Source: Pedobacter sp. WC2423 (lineage in GTDB: Bacteria > Bacteroidota > Bacteroidia > Sphingobacteriales > Sphingobacteriaceae). From it: DNA of 64,000 nucleotides. The stretch's first letter is position 1; each line of letters starts with the position of its first letter. A program made the position numbers and the translations under genes. The stretch covers positions 1,302,001 to 1,366,000 of the forward strand of contig NZ_CP162005.1 of assembly GCF_040822065.1 (NCBI RefSeq). Direction: 5' to 3'. The notes beneath the pieces were generated by a model that searched no databases, had not been told where the DNA came from, and saw only the letters and a program-made list of their open reading frames with translations. Positions 51,571 to 60,144 of the stretch are shown here, one piece after another.

Positions 51571-52299
51571 TTAATTGCTGCCAATTGCATATTGAATACC
51601 GCCTAACAAATGTTTAAGATAGTTCTGGTCAGTATAAGACTCCTCTGTATGACCTAATTCCGTATACCAGGATCTTCCACCATCATATTGATGATACCAG
51701 GCCATTGGATGCACCTCACCGTTAATACCGCCTGTATAAGACTTTTCATCTATTGTAATTAAGACCTTAATATCTTTACTCACCTCTTTGAAATTGTACC
51801 ATTCATCTTTTCTGGTCCAGACTGCCGGCAGATGTTTCGTTGAGCTATGTGATCTGTCAGTCACCTGCAATACCGCTTGCTGCTGCGCGGGATGACTCAC
51901 AAAATAAGCACCAACCAATTTACCATACCATGACCATCCGTATTCTGTATCTGTAGCGGCATGTACTCCTGCAAATCCCCCGCCGCCTTGTATATATTTC
52001 TCAAAACTTGCCTGCTGATCGTCATTCAACACGTCACCCGTAGTTTGAAAGAAAACTACAGCAGCATATTTTTTTAATGAATCTGCATTGAAATAACCCG
52101 CATTTTCAGTAGTATCAACAGCAAAACCATTTTCCTTGCCTAATTTAATAATTGCTGTTTTTCCAATAGCAATAACACTATGTCTGAACCCGGCTGTTTT
52201 AGAAAACACGAGAATACGCGGTTTAGCTGACTGCCCATAAGCGGTTGCGATCAAAAATGGCAATAAAATAAAGCTGAATAATAAGGTTAGTTTTTTCAT
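51571..52299 (-). CDS. Exported ThuA-domain protein
   Basis: The ATG at 52299 gives a proper signal peptide (MKKLTLLFSFILLPFLIATAYG), so the eight extra residues of the longer frame are dropped. The mature 220 residues form the glutamine-amidotransferase-like ThuA fold: ILVFSKTAGFRHSVIAIGK near the start, the GGGGFAGVHAATDTEYGWSWYGKLVGAYF block (about 115-143), HPMAWYHQYDGGRSWYTELGHTEESY (about 205-230). Members relate to trehalose utilisation and glycan breakdown; no thu operon is near. It is separated from the aldehyde dehydrogenase by 115 bp. Confidence 0.88.
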   Translation of the reverse strand: MKKLTLLFSFILLPFLIATAYGQSAKPRILVFSKTAGFRHSVIAIGKTAIIKLGKENGFAVDTTENAGYFNADSLKKYAAVVFFQTTGDVLNDDQQASFEKYIQGGGGFAGVHAATDTEYGWSWYGKLVGAYFVSHPAQQQAVLQVTDRSHSSTKHLPAVWTRKDEWYNFKEVSKDIKVLITIDEKSYTGGINGEVHPMAWYHQYDGGRSWYTELGHTEESYTDQNYLKHLLGGIQYAIGSN

Positions 52300-52414
52300 A
52301 ATTGAAATATACTTATAAATCATAATAACTCAAGAAATGTTTTTTCCTAATCAGGATATAAATATCATAAATAACTGTATTACTGATTATAGTAATAAAA
52401 ATATAAAGTATTCA

Positions 52415-53782
52415 TTAACCTTTACGAAGATGCCACGATTTGGTTTTAGTAAATGCCCTGAGTCCCTGATGAGATAAAGTTGCCCCAATTCCAGAATGTT
52501 TTCTTCCGCTCCAGGGAAGACCTGCACTTACCCGGTCACAACAATTCCAATAACCAGTTCCGGAATCAATCTGAGAAAGGATTTCCTTTGCGCGATCCAC
52601 ACTATCCGTATAAACGGATGCCGTTAAACCATACACAGAGTCTTTCATCAGCCTTAGCGCCTCAGCATCATCCTTTACCTTCATAATGCCTATAATCGGT
52701 CCAAAACTCTCTTCCTGCATAACTTTCATCTCATTAGACACGCCAGTCAGAACAGTGGGCTCAAAATTATAACCTTTGCCAACAGCTCTTTTTCCACCAC
52801 TTAACAAGACCGCACCTTTAGCCAGCGCATCCTGAACCTGCCCATCCAATACCTCAAGCTGTTCCTTACGCGTTAATGCAGCAATATAAACACCTTCTTC
52901 AGTTGGAAGACCTATCTTCCATGATTTGACCTCATTAACAAAAGAAGAAACATAACTATCATACACCTTTTCATGAACATATATTCGTTCAACCGCACAA
53001 CAACTCTGTCCATTATTATAAAATGCGCCATCCGCAGTTCCCGCAGCTATAGCCTTAATATCTTTCACATCATCAGCCACATACAGCGGATCTTTACCAC
53101 CCAGTTCAAGCTGGCAAGGAACCATCTTTGCCGCTACCCGCTGATAAATATGCTGACCGGTGCGGTAAGAACCTGTAAAATAATACCCGGCAAAATCCAT
53201 ATCCAGCAAAAGTTCGCCAGTTTCTCTGCCACCCAAAGCGACTTGAAAAACCCCGTCAGGTACCCCAGCCAGCTTCAGCAGTTTTTCAATCTCCAGCCCA
53301 GTTAGAGAAGCATATTCAGAAGGTTTATACAGCACAGCATTTCCAGCCAGCAATGCAGGTATAAAAACATTCACACCAACCAGATAGGGGTAGTTCCAGG
53401 CAGAGATATTACAGATTACACCCAACGGATCATAAGAGATCACTTCCTTTAGATCAATTGTATTAATAACCTCTTCATCAGAAAGATATTTAACAGAATT
53501 TCCACACATCCATTGAATTCTTGACCTCGCACCATTAATCTCATTACGGGATTGCTGTAAAGGCTTTCCAACTTCCGAGCTCAGCACGCCAGCAAGCCTT
53601 TCTTTCTCCGCCTCCAGTAAATCATCAAATTGCTGAATCACCCTGATCCGTTCAGACAAGCCCTTTTTAGCCCATTCCTTTTGTGCTTTTACCAATATTT
53701 CCAGTTTTGCATGCAATGAAGATTCATTATCTTCCTGAAGCGTTGCAATTACTTCTTCTGTAGCGGGATTGATTACATTCAT
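52415..53782 (-). CDS. Aldehyde dehydrogenase, last gene of the glutamylation operon
   Basis: A 455-residue NAD(P)-dependent dehydrogenase. The start MNVINPATEEVIAT at 53782 overlaps the amidohydrolase stop as ATGA, so the 31 extra codons of the longer frame are rejected. Visible are the Rossmann part ISAWNYPYLVGVNVFIPALLAGNAVLYKPSE, the glutamate block CQLELGGKDPLYV, the nucleophilic cysteine in NNGQSCCAVERIYV (about 260) and the end GTGYWNCCDRVSAGLPWSGRKHSG. In the proposed route it oxidises gamma-glutamyl-aminoaldehyde (for ethanolamine, gamma-glutamylglycinal) to the acid. Its closest-named relatives include succinate-semialdehyde dehydrogenases. Confidence 0.93.
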   Translation of the reverse strand: MNVINPATEEVIATLQEDNESSLHAKLEILVKAQKEWAKKGLSERIRVIQQFDDLLEAEKERLAGVLSSEVGKPLQQSRNEINGARSRIQWMCGNSVKYLSDEEVINTIDLKEVISYDPLGVICNISAWNYPYLVGVNVFIPALLAGNAVLYKPSEYASLTGLEIEKLLKLAGVPDGVFQVALGGRETGELLLDMDFAGYYFTGSYRTGQHIYQRVAAKMVPCQLELGGKDPLYVADDVKDIKAIAAGTADGAFYNNGQSCCAVERIYVHEKVYDSYVSSFVNEVKSWKIGLPTEEGVYIAALTRKEQLEVLDGQVQDALAKGAVLLSGGKRAVGKGYNFEPTVLTGVSNEMKVMQEESFGPIIGIMKVKDDAEALRLMKDSVYGLTASVYTDSVDRAKEILSQIDSGTGYWNCCDRVSAGLPWSGRKHSGIGATLSHQGLRAFTKTKSWHLRKG

Positions 53783-54492
53783 TTTTCCATTTTTTTTACC
53801 TCCTCCAAAAACCGCTCTTTGAGTTTTTGAGAAAGTGGATTTATTTCCTTTTCCTTCATTCTTTCCGGATGCCATTGCACCGCAAGCATAAAAGATTTAT
53901 GTGTCTTGTCTTTAAATTCCAGTCCCTCAATCAATTGATCCGTACTGTCAGCATAAGAATTTGCCATTAAATTGTCACTTAAGCTAAATTCAGTAACTCC
54001 TTGATGATGTGCACTGTTAACAATTCCATTTTTAAGCCCAATTATAGCGTATAACATAGAGTTATGACCTATATTGACTTGATGCACCTTATCTTCGGCC
54101 CCTTTTTTATGGATTAAATTTGCCGGGCCAATGTCTTCCAGAACTTTTCCACCTTCCAGAATATTGATGTATTGCATCCCTCTGCAAATTCCCAAAACAG
54201 GTATTTTCAAAGCCTGTGAATATTCGTAAATAAGCTTTTCAAATTCATCTCTTTCTGGCAGGAAAAAATCAGGTTGACCAGGATAATCTAAAGCACCCCC
54301 ATAAAAAGAGGGGGTAACGTCAATGCCACCGGTTAACAGGAAACCAGCACACAATTGAATATCCTTTACATTGTTTTTTTCGAAGGATAATTCAATCAGT
54401 TCTAAATCATCGCCCAGATCAGCTGCCGTAAACCAATTCCAGTAATTTTGAAAATTAGTCTCCGTATAACTGATTCCAATCTTTTTTTTCAT
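53779..54492 (-). CDS. Class I amidotransferase-like gamma-glutamyl hydrolase (peptidase C26)
   Basis: A 237-residue hydrolase of the PuuD/C26 type. The nucleophile Cys lies in VLGICRGMQYIN (about 106), with the His-Glu pair in AVQWHPERM (about 215). GFLLTGGIDVTPSFYGG near 50-66 is typical of gamma-glutamyl-GABA hydrolases. It should release glutamate from a gamma-glutamyl amide by hydrolysis, the final step of a glutamylation pathway. It overlaps the upstream iron ADH by 1 bp and the downstream ALDH by 4 bp, so it is translationally coupled to both. It lacks a synthetase domain, so it is a free hydrolase, not a subunit. Confidence 0.9.
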   Translation of the reverse strand: MKKKIGISYTETNFQNYWNWFTAADLGDDLELIELSFEKNNVKDIQLCAGFLLTGGIDVTPSFYGGALDYPGQPDFFLPERDEFEKLIYEYSQALKIPVLGICRGMQYINILEGGKVLEDIGPANLIHKKGAEDKVHQVNIGHNSMLYAIIGLKNGIVNSAHHQGVTEFSLSDNLMANSYADSTDQLIEGLEFKDKTHKSFMLAVQWHPERMKEKEINPLSQKLKERFLEEVKKMEK

Positions 54493-55640
54493 TAAAGTGC
54501 TTTTAAATACAACTGCTTAAAATCCTCCCGGCTAACTGGCTTTGGGTTATTAGGATGCGCAAAATCAGCTAACGCCAGATCTGCCAGTGTTTCAATATGT
54601 TCAGCTTTCACACCAATTTCACTTAACCGCTGAGGAATGTGAACTTTGGAGTTCAGCTCAGCTAAATAGTTCGCGACCGCTGCACCAGTTTCCTCTTTCA
54701 ATTCCAAAGTCCTTGCAATACGTCTGAAACGATCCTCGAAACCAGCAATATTAAACTCCATTCCATAAGGCAGATTAACCGCATTGGCTAACCCATGATG
54801 TGTATCAAGCAGAGAAGAAAGCGGATGTGCCAGAGAATGTACCACACCTAAACCTTTTTGAAAAGCAATAGCACCCATCATAGAAGCCATCAGCATTTTA
54901 CTTCTGCTTTCTAAATCCGGATGATTGGTCGCTCTTTCAATCGAATCTTTGATCAGATAAATACCTTCCAGCGCAATCCCATCACATAAAGGATGTGGAT
55001 TCTTTGCTAAAAATGCCTCCAGATTATGTGTCAGCGCATCCATGCCCGTTGCCGCAGTTATAAAAGGTGGTAAGTCCATCGTCAATACCGGATCAGCAAA
55101 CACGATTTTTGCCATCAGCTTCGGAGAAAACAGAATCTTTTTCTGATGGGTCAGGTCATCCGCAATAATTGCACTCCGGCCCACTTCACTTCCTGTCCCC
55201 GCAGTAGTTGGGACAGCAATAAAATGAGGTACATCATTCGTTACATAAATATCACCACCAATCAAATCATCATATTTAAACAAATCTTCCCGGTGATTTA
55301 CCCTTAAAACAACAGAACGGGCTACGTCTAAAGCTGCACCTCCGCCAATCCCTATAATACTGTCCCTTGAGGTATTATCCCACACCTCAGTTCCTTTATA
55401 AACATCACTCTTTACCGGATTTTTATGAATTTCACTGAAAACCTCAACAGACACATGATTGGCCTGTAAATCATTCACAATGGCCTTAAAAAAGGGTAAA
55501 CCGGCAATAGTCGGATCAGTCACAATCATCGGTCGTTTTAACCCGTTCTGCTGTAAATAGGCAGGCAATTCTTGAATCGCACCTGCACCAAAGCGAATGA
55601 TCGTAGGAAAGTTATATTGATAAACTTTATCAAATGTCAT
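54492..55640 (-). CDS. Iron-containing alcohol dehydrogenase
   Basis: A 382-residue group III (Fe-type) dehydrogenase. The NAD fold is SIIGIGGGAALDVARSVVL (about 95-113) and VPTTAGTGSEVGRSAI (about 144). Metal ligands lie in FITAATGMDALTHNLEAFLA (Asp and His) and GVVHSLAHPLSSLLDTHHGLANAV (about 265-290, three histidines). It would oxidise the hydroxyl of a gamma-glutamyl amino alcohol to the aldehyde. It lies 12 nt after the GS-like gene and overlaps the hydrolase by one base. Its presence instead of an FAD amine oxidase argues against a putrescine (Puu) pathway. Confidence 0.92.
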   Translation of the reverse strand: MTFDKVYQYNFPTIIRFGAGAIQELPAYLQQNGLKRPMIVTDPTIAGLPFFKAIVNDLQANHVSVEVFSEIHKNPVKSDVYKGTEVWDNTSRDSIIGIGGGAALDVARSVVLRVNHREDLFKYDDLIGGDIYVTNDVPHFIAVPTTAGTGSEVGRSAIIADDLTHQKKILFSPKLMAKIVFADPVLTMDLPPFITAATGMDALTHNLEAFLAKNPHPLCDGIALEGIYLIKDSIERATNHPDLESRSKMLMASMMGAIAFQKGLGVVHSLAHPLSSLLDTHHGLANAVNLPYGMEFNIAGFEDRFRRIARTLELKEETGAAVANYLAELNSKVHIPQRLSEIGVKAEHIETLADLALADFAHPNNPKPVSREDFKQLYLKAL

Positions 55641-55652
55641 AGCTATAATCGT

Positions 55653-57011
55653 TTAAATAATTTCAAAGTATCTTTTGAGCTCCCAATCGGTCACTACTTT
55701 TGCATATTGTTTCCATTCCCATTCTCTTGTTAAAGTAAAATGCTCCACAAAATCAGCCCCGAACAGTTCCTTCGCAACTTCCGAATGTTTCATTAACTGC
55801 GTGGCTTCATGAAGATTTCGTGGTAAAACCCCATAAGCAATTTCCTGATAGCCGTTGCCCTGCGTAGCTGGCTGTGTTAATTTGAGCTGACGCTTAATTC
55901 CATATAATCCGGCAGCCAGGCAAGCAGATAAAGCCAGATAAGGATTGGTATCTGACCCAACAACCCTTGTTTCTAATCTTGTGGCATTTTTACTTCCCGG
56001 TAAAGCCCTTAAAGCAACCGTTCTGTTGTCAATTCCCCAGGTTAAAGTTGTCGGTGCCCATGCGCCCTCTACAAGCCTTTTATAGCTATTTACTGTAGGG
56101 GCAATCAGTGGTAAAATATGCGGCAGACAATGCAACTGTCCGGCGATATAACTCTTCATCAGCTCACTCATTTTATCCGGATCTGTTTCCTCATAAAACA
56201 GATTTGTCTTCGATTCCTTGTCCCATAAACTTTGATGCACATGACCACTGCACCCGGGCAGGTCTTCACTGAACTTCGCCATAAAAGTGGCCATAATCCC
56301 ATGCCGGTAAGCAATCTCTTTCACTGCTGTTTTAAACAGAACAGCCTGATCTGCCGCCTGCAAAACTGGTGCATATTTTATTGCTGCCTCATATACCCCA
56401 GGCCCGGTCTCCGTATGTAAACCTTCAATAGGAATTCCAAACCTGCAAAGCAAGTCAAACAAATCGCTCATGTAATCATTTTTCAGAGAACTCCGTAAAA
56501 TAGAATACCCGAACATACCAGGAGTTAAAGGTGTAAGCCGCTGGAAATCTTTCTGAGCCGCACTTTCAGGCGTTTCTGCAAAATTGAACCATTCAAATTC
56601 TTGTGAGAAATAAGGAAGAAAGCCCTGTTGTTCAGTTTCAGCAATCACTTTACGCAAGAGTTGCCGAGGACAGGTATAAGCAGGCACTTCACTCTCATTT
56701 ACAAAGTCTCCCAGAAAGAACGGCACCTCATTTTCCCATGGAATTTTACGGAACGTACTTAAATCGAGTTTGACCAGTGCATCCGGATAACCCGTATGCC
56801 AGCCCGTAAACTTTACATGATCATAAGCTACATCGCCCATATCCCAGCCAAAGGTGACGTCACAGAATCCAATCCGGCCTTCAACAATAGTGGCAAATTT
56901 TTCGGCAGCAATATACTTACCCCTTAAAACACCGTCTATATCGGCAACAGCTACTTTTACTTTTCCCGAAGGATGTTGTTTTACATACGCTAATATTTCT
57001 TGGACTGTCAT
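55653..57011 (-). CDS. Glutamine-synthetase-like gamma-glutamyl-amine ligase
   Basis: A 452-residue ligase of the GS fold (PuuA/GlnA4/IpuC type) that attaches glutamate to an amine using ATP. The beta-grasp N-domain opens SGKVKVAVADIDGVLRGKYI. The catalytic domain has EWFNF, HTETGPGVYEAAIKYAPVLQ (about 215), GCSGHVHQSLWDKESKTNLF (about 265), and the ATP/phosphate block WGIDNRTVALRALPGSKNATRLETR (about 340-365). TNPYLALSACLAAGLYG closes it. It lacks the adenylylation-loop motif of true GlnA. It overlaps the permease gene by 4 bp (ATGA), so transport and activation are coupled. Confidence 0.92.
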   Translation of the reverse strand: MTVQEILAYVKQHPSGKVKVAVADIDGVLRGKYIAAEKFATIVEGRIGFCDVTFGWDMGDVAYDHVKFTGWHTGYPDALVKLDLSTFRKIPWENEVPFFLGDFVNESEVPAYTCPRQLLRKVIAETEQQGFLPYFSQEFEWFNFAETPESAAQKDFQRLTPLTPGMFGYSILRSSLKNDYMSDLFDLLCRFGIPIEGLHTETGPGVYEAAIKYAPVLQAADQAVLFKTAVKEIAYRHGIMATFMAKFSEDLPGCSGHVHQSLWDKESKTNLFYEETDPDKMSELMKSYIAGQLHCLPHILPLIAPTVNSYKRLVEGAWAPTTLTWGIDNRTVALRALPGSKNATRLETRVVGSDTNPYLALSACLAAGLYGIKRQLKLTQPATQGNGYQEIAYGVLPRNLHEATQLMKHSEVAKELFGADFVEHFTLTREWEWKQYAKVVTDWELKRYFEII

Positions 57012-58324
57012 GGAGCAGAGGATTTAAACGTTCGGTATAACAAAAATGCGATGGCCAATATGGAAAAGTAAATCAGCCCTAAATTAAAACTAAAGATCAG
57101 CATGGCTATGATGGAAACCAGCGCTATAATCAGCGAAACTATTGGAAACAAAGGATAAAAAGGTACACGAAAAGGACGATACAGTCCAAGCTCGTTCTTC
57201 CTTAAAAGCAGAATTGAAACCATGGATATACTATATAAAGTCAAAGCACCGAAAACAGAAATCACGATAATCTCTGAGGTTTTACCCGACAGCAATGCGA
57301 AAATTCCGATCACCATATTCCCAAACAAGGCATTTGCAGGTGTCTGAAAACGCGGAGAGATCTTACCTAAAAAAGAAGGAATGTTATGTACACGTCCCAT
57401 TTCATAAGTAGAACGTCCGGCAGCAAGGATCAACCCATGAAAAGAAGCAACCAGGCCAAATAACCCTACTGTAATTAACAAGTGGTACATCAGGTGATTG
57501 CTTCCTGTTATTTTGGCCAGCGCCAGTGGAAGAGGGGAATCTGAAGTTTCACCGTTTATCCCGTTTTTATAAACTATTGCTTCCCATCCGGCAATACCTG
57601 TAGCTGCAATAAATACCAGTACACATAATATAACCAATGTAAATATTGCCCATCCAAAGCCTTTACTAATATCCCTTTGGGGATTTTTGGTTTCTTCAGC
57701 TACATTCGCAAGCCCTTCAATCCCTAAAAAGAACCAGATTGCAAAAGGGATGGCTGCAAAAACGCCGCTCCAACCATTAGGGAAAGAATTATGTGTCAGA
57801 TTCACCACCTGTAACTTTGGCAGAGCCAAACCCGAAAACAGCAACAATTCGCCAACAGCTAACACGGTCACAATGACTTCAAACGAAGCAGCAGCTTTAA
57901 TTCCATATATATTTAAACCAGTAAATATAAAGTAGATCACAATCGCACTGGTTAAAATAGGAACCTGTGGAAAGAAAGCGTTAAAATAGGCACCAATAGC
58001 GAAAGCAATTGCAGGAGGGGCGAGTATAAACTCAACAATCTGTGCAATCCCGGCAATGAACCCGATATTTTTGCCCATTGCTCTGTTAGCGTAATCAAAT
58101 ACGCCGCCAGCCTTAGGTATTGCACAAGCCAGTTCGGTATAACTGAATGTAAAAGTGACATACATGATAGCCACTCCAACAGTCGCAATGGCCATTCCGC
58201 CAGTACCGCCTTTTTCAAGACCTAAATTCCAGCCAAAATACATACCTGAAATTACATAACCAACACCAAGTCCCCAAAGCATAAATGGAGTTAACATTTT
58301 TCTTAAGCCCTTATTTTCTGTCAT
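57008..58324 (-). CDS. Ethanolamine-type amino acid/amine permease (APC superfamily)
   Basis: A 438-residue inner-membrane symporter with twelve predicted helices. The start TPFMLWGLGVGYVISGMYFGWNLGLEKGG resembles the ethanolamine permease (Eat) branch of the APC superfamily, where the GYVISGMYFGWN stretch is characteristic. Helix 6 region FFLGIEGLANVAEETKNPQRDISKG is the conserved EExxxP loop. The substrate assignment to ethanolamine is from this resemblance and from the GS-like ligase encoded next to it. It is the first gene of the five-gene operon and faces a 589-bp divergent region. Confidence 0.88.
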   Translation of the reverse strand: MTENKGLRKMLTPFMLWGLGVGYVISGMYFGWNLGLEKGGTGGMAIATVGVAIMYVTFTFSYTELACAIPKAGGVFDYANRAMGKNIGFIAGIAQIVEFILAPPAIAFAIGAYFNAFFPQVPILTSAIVIYFIFTGLNIYGIKAAASFEVIVTVLAVGELLLFSGLALPKLQVVNLTHNSFPNGWSGVFAAIPFAIWFFLGIEGLANVAEETKNPQRDISKGFGWAIFTLVILCVLVFIAATGIAGWEAIVYKNGINGETSDSPLPLALAKITGSNHLMYHLLITVGLFGLVASFHGLILAAGRSTYEMGRVHNIPSFLGKISPRFQTPANALFGNMVIGIFALLSGKTSEIIVISVFGALTLYSISMVSILLLRKNELGLYRPFRVPFYPLFPIVSLIIALVSIIAMLIFSFNLGLIYFSILAIAFLLYRTFKSSAP

Positions 58325-58913
58325 TTATGCCTCAATTACGCCGTTACTAAATATAGGATATTTATTTAAAAATATATCTGCCTGAGAAAATTCAGCTAAT
58401 TTTCTTTAAAAGAAAAATAAATAATAAAACATACTGTAAAATCCCGGTTATAAGACTCTTGCGTAGCCAAAATCTGATTAAATAAATTACTGTTTTTTTA
58501 TTTCACAAGAGGAAGATTACAGAATTTTCCCGTTCAGGATATTTTAAAATTATAAAGTGTTAAAAATACACAACAATAGCTATCAAAAAACTGCTTTCAT
58601 TATCAACAGACGCATATTAAATAAGTTTAAAGCCTTGTTTTATCGTATTAGCAATATTTCATTCACCACGTGAATAGATATGTTTCGTCAAATAAATTAT
58701 GATCTTAAATTATAATTACGAAAGTTTATACACTAATTATTTAAAGCAATTGAACAAATATAAAACCTGAATGCAGTTATATCATATTCTTTTCCACATC
58801 AGAATCAGCAATCGGTTTTATTTTCTTTTAATGACTAAAGTTATCCCAATGTTAAATTAATAATTTCATAAATACCTTAATAGCAAATAAAAAAAACCAA
58901 ATAAAATCAAACG
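58325..58913. other. 589-bp divergent regulatory region between two operons
   Basis: AT-rich DNA with no gene. It holds a 17-bp palindrome TTTTCTTTAAAAGAAAA at 58400-58416, about 80 bp before the permease start, and a 15-bp palindrome at 58661-58675 near the middle. The only near-match to a -7 element for the permease gene is TATATTTA-like. A transcription factor gene is not adjacent, so the regulator is elsewhere. Confidence 0.5.
58661..58675. promoter_or_regulatory. 15-bp palindrome ATTCACCACGTGAAT, candidate operator
   Basis: The arms ATTCAC and GTGAAT flank CAC. It is the most GC-bearing symmetric element in the divergent region and lies near its midpoint, as a shared operator would. Confidence 0.3.
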
Positions 58914-60143
58914 ATGGCAGACAACATTAAATTCATTAAGGGTGAAGGTATTCGCCTTTACACCCCAGAAAACGAAGAGTACATTGACGCTGTTTCCGGG
59001 ACTTTTAATCTCTCACTGGGATATAGTCATCCGGAATTAGTAGATGCCTTAAAAAAACAAGTAGAAGACCTGATCCACGTATCATCATCTTTTACTGGTG
59101 AACTGGCGCAAGAAGTACTGGACAACATTCTTGATGAAGCTCCGGAACACATCACTGATGGCTGGATGCGTGACATTATCGGTTCTACAGCAAATGAAGG
59201 GGCAGTAAAAATTGCGAATAAATTCAATGGTAAGAGTGAGGTATTGAGCGTATCGCTATCACACCATGGGCAAACACTTTTCACAACTAATATCTCCGGA
59301 AATGCTTTCAGGAGAAAATCCTTCGCCAATACGATAACAACCAATAATGCTGTCATTCCAGCTCCATATTGTTACCGTTGTCCTTTTTCGGCAAAAGGGC
59401 CGGATTGCGGATACCTTTGCGCAGAAGCAATTCATGATTATGCGCAATATGGAAGTTCAGGAGGTGTATCCTGCATGATTATAGAGCCGATTCTGGGAAA
59501 TGGCGGAAATATCATCCCACCAGATGGCTACTTCAAAAAAGTCAGAGAAATATGCGATGAACTGGATATCTCCCTTATTGCCGATGAAGTACAAACAGGG
59601 ATAGGAAGAACAGGCCATATGTTTGCCAGCGAACATTATGATATTAAACCGGACATTATCACCCTTGCTAAAGGTTTAGGCGGTATCGGTATCCCGGCGG
59701 CAGCTATTCTTTATAAAAAAGAATATGCAGTACTTGAAAAATTTGAACATTCCTATACTTCAGGAGGGAACTTACTCTCTTTAACCGCTTCACAGAAAAC
59801 AATGGAAGTAGTTTCCAGACCAGGTTTTCTGGAAAATGTACAGGTATCAGGAAAAATATTAGGTGATTTCTTATATAAATTAAAAGAAAATTACCCGGTT
59901 ATAGGTGATGTGCGCGGTATCGGCTATATGTGGGGACTGGAAATCATAGATAAAGACGGTGCACCAGACGTTGATCTTGCGAATAAAATCGTTGACGTAG
60001 CCCTTACAGACCATAAAATGATTCTCAGAGGATCACGTTACGGATTTGGAAATGTGGTTAAAGTGCGCCCTGCATTAACCGCGACACAAGATGATATCGA
60101 AGAAATTTACTTCCGCTTAAACAAAATATTCAGTCAATTATAA
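58914..60143 (+). CDS. Class III PLP aminotransferase
   Basis: A 409-residue fold-type I PLP enzyme of the 4-aminobutyrate/ornithine aminotransferase class. It has DAVSGTFNLSLGYSHPELVDAL near the start and LSHHGQTLFTTNISGN at about 120. A cysteine-rich insertion follows (CYRCPFSAKGPDCGYLCAEAIHD, about 155-175), seen in a subset of class III enzymes. Then come IADEVQTGIGRTGHMFA (about 225) and the PLP lysine in TLAKGLGGIGIPAAAILYKKE (about 255). Substrates of this class include omega-amino acids, amino alcohol phosphates and polyamines; ethanolamine-phosphate phospholyase is also a class III member, so a lyase is not excluded. It is the first gene of a four-gene operon (1-nt gap to the next). 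Confidence 0.9.
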   Translation: MADNIKFIKGEGIRLYTPENEEYIDAVSGTFNLSLGYSHPELVDALKKQVEDLIHVSSSFTGELAQEVLDNILDEAPEHITDGWMRDIIGSTANEGAVKIANKFNGKSEVLSVSLSHHGQTLFTTNISGNAFRRKSFANTITTNNAVIPAPYCYRCPFSAKGPDCGYLCAEAIHDYAQYGSSGGVSCMIIEPILGNGGNIIPPDGYFKKVREICDELDISLIADEVQTGIGRTGHMFASEHYDIKPDIITLAKGLGGIGIPAAAILYKKEYAVLEKFEHSYTSGGNLLSLTASQKTMEVVSRPGFLENVQVSGKILGDFLYKLKENYPVIGDVRGIGYMWGLEIIDKDGAPDVDLANKIVDVALTDHKMILRGSRYGFGNVVKVRPALTATQDDIEEIYFRLNKIFSQL

Positions 60144-60144
60144 A

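Noticed and set aside
52415..58324. Interpretation as a putrescine (Puu) pathway
   Set aside because: The GS-like ligase and PuuD-like hydrolase fit, but there is no PuuB-type FAD oxidase and there is an iron alcohol dehydrogenase and an Eat-like permease instead. It remains the main alternative.
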